NCBI GenBank assembly: GCA_028866155.1
Contig: JAGWIT010000027.1
Location: 1 to 11,948, forward strand
Length of the DNA: 11,948 bases
DNA from: Patescibacteria group bacterium
GTDB taxonomy: Bacteria; Patescibacteriota; Minisyncoccia; Phycocordibacterales; SBAW01
Direction: 5' to 3'
The notes under the pieces are model-generated. The model was not told where the DNA came from, did no database searches, and saw nothing but the letters and a program-made list of their open reading frames with translations. Below, in pieces: positions 5,433-10,879 of the stretch. A program made the position numbers and the translations under genes. Positions within the stretch are counted from its first letter, which is position 1. Each line of letters starts with the position of its first letter.

Positions 5433-5451
5433 TAGTGAGCTTGTCGAACTA
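5433..5451 (+). repeat. Short GA-flanked palindromic element upstream of metG
   Basis: TAGT and ACTA arms are each followed inward by GA, around the core GCTTGTC. On the opposite strand it reads TTCGACAAGCTCA, which shares TTCGAC and GCTCA with the ileS element (TTCGACTTTGCTCA). It occupies most of the 31-base gap between the AI-2E permease and metG. Its function is unknown. Confidence 0.5.
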
Positions 5452-5454
5452 AAG

Positions 5455-6531
5455 CTACTCTTTTTCTCCCTCCGGGGTCAAGCCTTGCTTTGCCAGCGCG
5501 CGGGTCTTTTCGCGGTCGATATCGGAGAGAAATTCCTGCAGGGCGCCCGCGATGGGGACCGAGAGCAGGACGCCGAGGAACCCAACCAGCTCAAATCCGA
5601 CGAGGAGTGCCAAGATAACTAAAAGCGGCGGGACGCCGACTATTTTTTTGACCACGTTGGGGTAGATGAGATGCGCTTCAAACTGCTGGACCACCACATA
5701 GAGTCCCGCGACGAGGAGTGCCTCGGTGAGGCCGCCGGCCGCGGCGGCAACTCCGACCGCGGGTATCGCTGCCATGAGCTGGCCGAACACGGGGATGAGC
5801 TCAAAGACGGCGGCCAAGACCGCCAAGAGAAGCGCGTGCGGCACTTGGAGTATCACGAGACCGGGATATAAAAGAGCTCCCACGATGAGCGCGAGCACGA
5901 GCTGGCCCTGCATCCACTTGCCAATCTTTACTTGCGAGCGCTTCCAGAGATTGAGCACGTAGGCTTGGCTCCCAACCGGAGTGACGACGCGCAAAAAGTC
6001 ATCGACGCCGGTCTCCTGAACGGAGAAGTAGAACGAGAACACGACGATGAGAATGAGCGACACCACGCCGCCGAAGAACGCCGACACGGTGGTGAATATG
6101 CCGCCGGTCGTTGAAGTGATGGTCGAGGAGATATTTTGCAAAAGATCAGCAGAAGAAAATGTCTGCGACACCGAGCCCCACGGCAAAATGCCATGGGTCA
6201 CGTCGGTGATGTTGAGCGAGGAGAGCGTCTGCGGCAGCTGCTGGAGGAAGTTGGCGGCATCGTTCAAAATCGGCGGTATAAAAAACACCAGCACGGCCAC
6301 GAACGCCGTGGCAACGATAAGATACATGAGGATAACCGCGAGCAGGCGCCGCAGATGGTGGCGCATAAAAAACCGGATAGCGGGCTCCATCGCCGAGGCG
6401 ATGACGACGGCGGTGAGCACGTCGAGTACAATGTCGCGCAAGTACCACAGCAAAAAGGCCAGCAGCAAGACGAGCAGGGTCTTGACGATAGTGCCGACCG
6501 ATATAGTGATGTTAGTCGTGCCTTTCTCCAT
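5455..6531 (-). CDS. AI-2E family (PerM-type) membrane permease
   Basis: This 358-residue integral membrane protein belongs to the AI-2E family, whose members export small molecules or act as ion antiporters; substrate cannot be read from sequence. The family pattern is clear. Two close helices lie near the N-terminus (about 15-50, with LRDIVLDVLTAVVIASAMEPAI), followed by LLAVILMYLIVATAFVAVLVFF, a soluble segment of about 100-140 rich in Ser/Thr, and VSLILIVVFSFYFS. The signature region is LLAVLAAVFELIPVFGQLMAAIPAV, then LYVVVQQFEAHLIYPNVV and the last helix pair before SVPIAGALQEFLSDID. AGGA lies 7 bases before the ATG, one of the few Shine-Dalgarno-like signals in the window. A perfect hairpin precedes it. 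metG follows 31 bases later. No luxS or other quorum-sensing gene is visible. Confidence 0.92.
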   Translation of the reverse strand: MEKGTTNITISVGTIVKTLLVLLLAFLLWYLRDIVLDVLTAVVIASAMEPAIRFFMRHHLRRLLAVILMYLIVATAFVAVLVFFIPPILNDAANFLQQLPQTLSSLNITDVTHGILPWGSVSQTFSSADLLQNISSTITSTTGGIFTTVSAFFGGVVSLILIVVFSFYFSVQETGVDDFLRVVTPVGSQAYVLNLWKRSQVKIGKWMQGQLVLALIVGALLYPGLVILQVPHALLLAVLAAVFELIPVFGQLMAAIPAVGVAAAAGGLTEALLVAGLYVVVQQFEAHLIYPNVVKKIVGVPPLLVILALLVGFELVGFLGVLLSVPIAGALQEFLSDIDREKTRALAKQGLTPEGEKE

Positions 6532-6545
6532 GCACTCATCCTAGC

Positions 6546-6567
6546 ACATCACGCCGAAACGTGATGT
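6546..6567 (-). promoter_or_regulatory. Perfect hairpin in the leader of the AI-2E permease gene
   Basis: ACATCACG and CGTGATGT form an 8-base perfect stem with a 6-base loop, filling half of the 48-base gap between the small transporter and the permease gene. On the minus strand it is followed by GCTAGGATGAGTGC and the ATG, with no U-run. It could be an operator or an mRNA structure just upstream of the AGGA ribosome site. Confidence 0.45.
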
Positions 6568-6579
6568 CATATAAACAGA

Positions 6580-6897
6580 CTATGAGCCCGCCTCAAGCAG
6601 GATAATGGCGACAGCCGCGACGAGCAGGCCGCCAATCTGTAGGTATGAAAGCGGCTCTTTAAAATAAAGCCAACTCACAAGCGCGAGTGTGGCAATGTTA
6701 AAAAGCACCAACATCGCCGACGCTACCGCGATGTTTTGATATCGATAGCTTGCGATAAGAAAAATAAGGCCGCCGAGATAGAGCACAAGACCCGCCACAT
6801 AGAGCAGGGAGTGCGGGTGTAAAAGCCAATATTTAAAAACAACATCGCCGAGCGTGAGGAGCGCTCCGCCAGCAAGCAACAGCAATGTGACGTACAT
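6580..6897 (-). CDS. Small four-helix transporter of the SMR/DMT superfamily
   Basis: This 105-residue protein consists almost entirely of four hydrophobic helices (about 2-22, 30-50, 57-77 and 84-103). The size and pattern are those of EmrE-like small multidrug resistance proteins and half-size EamA transporters, which usually work as dimers. An ungapped match to EmrE puts Gly17 and Lys22 in the same places. The essential proton/substrate residue Glu14 of EmrE is Leu14 here, with an Asp at position 18 instead (LTLGDVVFKYW). Drug export by the EmrE mechanism is therefore doubtful, and a lipid or metabolite role is equally possible. LYFKEPLSYLQIGGLL resembles the last loop and helix of DMT proteins. 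The ATG lies three bases after the glyS stop, so it belongs to the same transcript. Confidence 0.8.
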   Translation of the reverse strand: MYVTLLLLAGGALLTLGDVVFKYWLLHPHSLLYVAGLVLYLGGLIFLIASYRYQNIAVASAMLVLFNIATLALVSWLYFKEPLSYLQIGGLLVAAVAIILLEAGS

Positions 6898-6900
6898 AGG

Positions 6901-8292
6901 TTATGAGATTTTTTCTTTGAGCATCGCCGCGAGTTCGGCGATTGCAACGTGCTCCTGCTGGCCCGTGTCGCGGTCGCGCAAGGTGACGGTGTCCTTTAAC
7001 TCCGGTTTTTCACCCAATGTGTCGAAGTCGACGGTGATGCAAAACGGCGTGCCTATCTCGTCCTGCCTTCGGTAGCGCTTGCCGATGTTGCCGTTGTCGT
7101 CCCACATGATCTGCGGAATTTCTTTTTTGAGCGACGTGTAAATCTCGCGGGCCTTTGCCACCAACTCGGGCTTGTTTTTGAGAAGCGGAAACACCGCCGC
7201 TTTGACGGGGGCGATACGCGGAGAAAGAGCTAAATAAATTCTCTTCTCTCCACCAATTGCATCTTCACGATATGCATCAAGCAAAGTAAAAAGAAATGCG
7301 CGTCCTGCGCCGCCGGACGTTTCAATTATCCATGGCAAAAACTTTTTCCCTTCATCATCCACATACTCCATTGACTGCCCCGAGTATTCTTGATGACGCC
7401 GCACATCCCAATCGCCGCGATGATGGATGCCCCACGCTTCCTTCCAGCCGAAGGGGGTTTGAAATTCGATATCCCATGCGTCTTGAGCGTAGTGCGCGCG
7501 CTCATGCTCTTCGTGCTGACGAAAGCGAAGATTCTCCTCCCGAATACCGAGTCCTTTGTACCATTGCATGCTAAAATCTTTCCAAAATTCGTACTGTTTC
7601 TTCCCTTCTTCGGATTCAGGCTTGATAAAGTACTGCAACTCCATCTGTTCGAACTCGCGCACGCGAAAGAGAAAGTTGCCGGGCACTATCTCGTTGCGGA
7701 ATGCCTTGCCAATTTGCGCGATACCAAAAGGAATCTTCGGGTGCATCGAGTCGAGCACATTCTTAAAGTTCACGTGCACGCCCTGCGTTATCTCGCCGCG
7801 CAGATATACTTTTTCTTTTTGTCCTTCAACCGCACCTATGCCGGCTTCGACCAAAAGATTAAAAACTTTTGGCTCGGTCAGCGAATTACCATCGGGGCTT
7901 TTTAATTTTAGTTCGGTCATTTTCTCCCCCATTTCTTTGACCGACATGTTTTTAACTTCAACACCTGCGTCTTCGAGAATATGGTCGGCGCGGTAGCGTT
8001 TGTGCGTTACCTTGTCTTCGACTAACGGGTCGGTAAACCCTTCGGTATGGCCTGAGGCTTCCCAAACGCGCGGGGCCATGAGTATTGCCGCATCTATGCC
8101 GTACACATCTTCTCTATCGCTTACGAACGTCTTCCACCAATATTTTTTTATATTTTCATTCAACGCAGTCCCCAGCGGCCCGTAGTCCCACGTGCCCGCG
8201 AGGCCGCCGTAAATCTCCGACCCTTGGTAGACAAAGCCGCGCCGCTTGCATAGCGAGACAATCTTTTCCATCAAATCGTTTTTTTCTTCCAT
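6901..8292 (-). CDS. glyS: Glycyl-tRNA synthetase, alpha2 (class IIa) type
   Basis: This dimeric single-chain GlyRS of the archaeal/eukaryotic/Gram-positive type charges tRNA-Gly; it is not the alpha2-beta2 enzyme of E. coli. The 463 residues are normal for the compact form. The start region GFVYQGSEIYGGLAGTWDYG and PRVWEASGHTEGF are family signatures. Motif 2 is at about 196-220 (IGKAFRNEI, FRVREFEQMELQYF), followed by WGIHHRGDWD. Motif 3 (323-340) reads IETSGGAGRAFLFTLLDAY, keeping the catalytic Arg but with Thr and Ala where Pro and Asp are common. The anticodon-binding domain covers 350-463, with SPRIAPVKAAVFPL and GKRYRRQDEIGTPFCITVDF. The ATG follows the stop of the surface protein gene by four bases and has no Shine-Dalgarno. 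Confidence 0.96.
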   Translation of the reverse strand: MEEKNDLMEKIVSLCKRRGFVYQGSEIYGGLAGTWDYGPLGTALNENIKKYWWKTFVSDREDVYGIDAAILMAPRVWEASGHTEGFTDPLVEDKVTHKRYRADHILEDAGVEVKNMSVKEMGEKMTELKLKSPDGNSLTEPKVFNLLVEAGIGAVEGQKEKVYLRGEITQGVHVNFKNVLDSMHPKIPFGIAQIGKAFRNEIVPGNFLFRVREFEQMELQYFIKPESEEGKKQYEFWKDFSMQWYKGLGIREENLRFRQHEEHERAHYAQDAWDIEFQTPFGWKEAWGIHHRGDWDVRRHQEYSGQSMEYVDDEGKKFLPWIIETSGGAGRAFLFTLLDAYREDAIGGEKRIYLALSPRIAPVKAAVFPLLKNKPELVAKAREIYTSLKKEIPQIMWDDNGNIGKRYRRQDEIGTPFCITVDFDTLGEKPELKDTVTLRDRDTGQQEHVAIAELAAMLKEKIS

Positions 8293-8296
8293 ATCG

Positions 8297-10261
8297 TTAG
8301 TTGGGCGCGATTATCTCCATCCCGCTCACAAAACCGGTGTCACCGCTCAACGCGGTCGTCGGCGCTTGCGCGGTTGCGCTCACGCCCACCTGCGCGAAGC
8401 GGTCCTGGCCCTGGAGCGAGGCCTCCCCCGTGAGCGCCGGCACCGAACCTACCTGAGAAGCGCTCGGCGTCAGCACCACCTGGAACGACACTTGTTTGGC
8501 AGCCGAAGAGTAGCCCACGCCCGCATTGAGGTCGCCCAGGCTCCAGGTGACCGTGCGGCTGCCTGTGTCATAGGACACGCCGCTTGCGCCCGGCACATAC
8601 CGCATATATGCCGGCAGCACGGCCGAGACGGTCGCATTGGCTATCGTATTTGAAGAGTTCTTCACTGTCCACACTATGGTATAAGAGGTGTCGGCGTTCG
8701 CCTTGGGCGGCATCGGGCCGGTGTTGGTGAAGCCTCCGGTAAAGTGGAGCGCCTGCGCCGCGAGCGAGAGCATGGAGGCGACCGACACTTGGGCGGTGGC
8801 GGCTCCCGTCACCTGTTGCGGCGTGCCCGACTGGTCGGCCTCGGTGCCCTGCACATTGAGCGACAGGCTGATCGTCGGGTTGGTGATGAGCACGTTCCCC
8901 GACCCCGGCGGCAGAGTTGCGAAAGAGAACTGGAGCGTGCCGCTCTGTCCTGGGGCAACCTGCGCGAGCGACGGGTCCTGCGCCGAGCTCCATGTGATGG
9001 TCGAGTTTTGTGATTGATAAAATCCGTCGCCGGAGGTTATTGAGCTTTTGTCGAGCGCCGGCCCCGAGAAGCTGAGCACCAATTGCGCGTTCGTTATCGC
9101 GGTCGGGAGGTTGTTCTGCCACGTGATGGTGCCCTCAAGCGGCTGTCCCGGAGTGACGGATATGGTTTTGCCGCTCTGCCCGTTGACCGCTATCGTGCCG
9201 GTGATGAAAGGCTTCTCGACCGTGATGGTCTGCGGCACGGTCAAAAGCGGCACCTTGACCTGCGTGTCGGTCGAGTCGGTGTTAGAACCCGCAAGAAATC
9301 GGAAGACGCGCTGGTCGCCGTCCTGGCCGTCGATCGACCCAACGATGTGTATGGTTTTTGATGCGCCGGGTGCCAGCGTCCCGAGCTGCCAAAACGTGCC
9401 CCCCGCGAGAGCCTGAGGCGTCGCACTTTGCACCGAATAACCGAACGGATACTGCGCCTGCACGACGACGTTGCTGAGCGGCGTCGTCGCGTTGCTCTGC
9501 ACCGTGAGGTCGATGGGGAACGATTGATTGGACACCGCGGCGCTCGGAGCGCTCACCGAGACCGACACCGGCGAAGAGCCGATGACAAAGTCCGCCTCGG
9601 ACTGCTTTTGAAACACGGCGTTCGAACCGGCGACCGAGTACTCGAGCGTCACCTGCACTTTTTCTTGCGCACCCTGCTGTCCATAAAATATCGCGCTCGC
9701 GGTCTGTTTCAATTGCTGACCGGCGCCTATGGTGCCGATGCTCTGGCGCGCCTGCGTCAGCGCGGCCGCACCGGTGGGGTCGCGCGTGCCGTCGGGGTAG
9801 TCGAGAATCAGGTCAACCAATTGCAGCTGTGAGGTATTGCGGTTGTCGATAATTATTTGAAAGGTCGACGCCTTGCCGCTGTCGATGAGTGAGGGCATCA
9901 CAACCTGCAAGTCGATGTTTTGCGGCGAGATAAGGCTGCCTCCGCCAAAAAAGATATACGCCGCGGCTCCGGCCGCAAGCACAAAAAACAGGAACGACCC
10001 TATAAGAAATTTGGCGGCGAATGACATCTTTTTCTTTTGCTCCTGCATGAGCGTGCCGATGGGCGGCGCTTTTTTCTTTGTCGTATCGGCTTGCAGCGCC
10101 GCGAGAAGCGCCTCATCCTCCGCTTTGCTCCACGAAACCGGAGCGTCCGCCTGCTCATGGGAGAGCGGCGTGCGGATGTCGCTCATGGGCTTGTCCTTGT
10201 TCCCTCGAGAATACAGCTTTTTTTTAAGCCGTTCTATCTCATCCCCTTTCTCCGGCGGCAT
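8297..10261 (-). CDS. Large surface protein: cytoplasmic tail, one membrane helix, DUF11-like beta domains
   Basis: This 654-residue protein has no assigned function. The first 80 residues are charged and lysine-rich (EIERLKKKLYSRGNKDK, MQEQKKKM) and should be cytoplasmic. A single helix lies at about 83-105 (AKFLIGSFLFFVLAAGAAAYIFF). The remaining 550 residues are Ser/Thr/Gln/Val-rich, contain no cysteine, and show about four Ig-like or DUF11-like units, near 115-230, 230-345, 350-470 and 505-635. Each has a pattern of the type SYTIVWTVKNSSNTIANATV, LPAYMRYVPGASGV and WSLGDLNAG. There is no LPXTG or second anchor, so it would be an N-terminally tethered extracellular stalk. ATG 10261 is preferred to the in-frame TTG 10267 because an extended -10 ends 7 bases upstream. 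A role in envelope structure or host contact is only a guess. The stop is four bases from glyS. Confidence 0.88.
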   Translation of the reverse strand: MPPEKGDEIERLKKKLYSRGNKDKPMSDIRTPLSHEQADAPVSWSKAEDEALLAALQADTTKKKAPPIGTLMQEQKKKMSFAAKFLIGSFLFFVLAAGAAAYIFFGGGSLISPQNIDLQVVMPSLIDSGKASTFQIIIDNRNTSQLQLVDLILDYPDGTRDPTGAAALTQARQSIGTIGAGQQLKQTASAIFYGQQGAQEKVQVTLEYSVAGSNAVFQKQSEADFVIGSSPVSVSVSAPSAAVSNQSFPIDLTVQSNATTPLSNVVVQAQYPFGYSVQSATPQALAGGTFWQLGTLAPGASKTIHIVGSIDGQDGDQRVFRFLAGSNTDSTDTQVKVPLLTVPQTITVEKPFITGTIAVNGQSGKTISVTPGQPLEGTITWQNNLPTAITNAQLVLSFSGPALDKSSITSGDGFYQSQNSTITWSSAQDPSLAQVAPGQSGTLQFSFATLPPGSGNVLITNPTISLSLNVQGTEADQSGTPQQVTGAATAQVSVASMLSLAAQALHFTGGFTNTGPMPPKANADTSYTIVWTVKNSSNTIANATVSAVLPAYMRYVPGASGVSYDTGSRTVTWSLGDLNAGVGYSSAAKQVSFQVVLTPSASQVGSVPALTGEASLQGQDRFAQVGVSATAQAPTTALSGDTGFVSGMEIIAPN

Positions 10262-10268
10262 GCACAAA

Positions 10269-10277
10269 AGTATAACA
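10269..10277 (-). promoter_or_regulatory. Extended -10 promoter of the surface protein gene, likely leaderless
   Basis: On the minus strand TGTTATACT is an extended -10 (TG-n-TATACT) ending 7 bases before ATG 10261. No -35 hexamer is seen at 16-18 bases, which extended -10 promoters can tolerate. It lies in the 18-base gap after recO, so the downstream genes may also be transcribed independently of ileS-recO. Confidence 0.45.
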
Positions 10278-10279
10278 TT

Positions 10280-10879
10280 TTATAGCCCCGTGGCGGTGAG
10301 GGATTCGTTTATCGCTTTTATTAAGAGGGTGCGGGAGCGCGCCGCTTGGGCGGTTAACTCAAGCGAAAATAATTCGTCGGCTGAGGAGGTTGCTACAAAA
10401 GGTGCCAACTCGGGGCGCTCGGGGAGGTAGCCGAGGTGTGCGAGGATGCGCAACACCAGCACGCACTCTATCGCCTGCGCATCTCTCATGTTTTGAGCGT
10501 CAACTAAAAATTCGAACCCTTCGCTCACCGTTTTATACAGCACTGGCACAGGCTCCTCGCCCTGGATGAGCCTCAGCATCAACCGCGTCACCCGGCCGAC
10601 CGCTTGCTTCCCCTCCATCGGGACCAATGAGTTTGAAAATAATCTCTGCGGCTCGACAACGCCGGTGAGCTTCCACTCATATTTGCCGCGCACCAACGAG
10701 AAGCGCCCGCGGGTAAGCGGCTCGAGCCCGTAGCGCAATTTTGACTTCTCGTACCGTGCACTGCGCGCGGATGCCCGCACCAATCCAAGCTCGGCCGTCA
10801 AGAGCGAGACAGAACTATTGGCCTCGCCGGCGCCGCGTTTCCCCAGCACTATCCCCTCGGTGATATAAATTTTATGCAT
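10280..10879 (-). CDS. recO: DNA repair protein RecO
   Basis: RecO works with RecR to load RecA onto SSB-coated single-stranded DNA and to anneal strands. The 199-residue product begins with the typical OB-fold domain: YITEGIVLGKRGAGEANSSVSLLTAELGLVRASARSAR, then LEPLTRGRFSLVRGKYEWKLTGV (to about residue 78). A helical domain follows, with LMLRLIQGEEPVPVLYKTV and ECVLVLRILAHLGYLPE. It is shorter than the usual 240-260 residues, and the CxxC pair of zinc-binding RecO proteins is absent; only one cysteine remains (in IECVLVL). The ATG lies inside the end of ileS (8-base overlap, ATGCATAA), so translation is coupled. Its SSB partner is encoded further along the same strand. Confidence 0.9.
   Translation of the reverse strand: MHKIYITEGIVLGKRGAGEANSSVSLLTAELGLVRASARSARYEKSKLRYGLEPLTRGRFSLVRGKYEWKLTGVVEPQRLFSNSLVPMEGKQAVGRVTRLMLRLIQGEEPVPVLYKTVSEGFEFLVDAQNMRDAQAIECVLVLRILAHLGYLPERPELAPFVATSSADELFSLELTAQAARSRTLLIKAINESLTATGL

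Noticed and set aside
5731..5748. GC-rich palindrome GCCGCC/GGCGGC inside the AI-2E permease gene
   Set aside because: It encodes an Ala/Gly run in a membrane segment, where GCC/GGC codons easily produce such symmetry.
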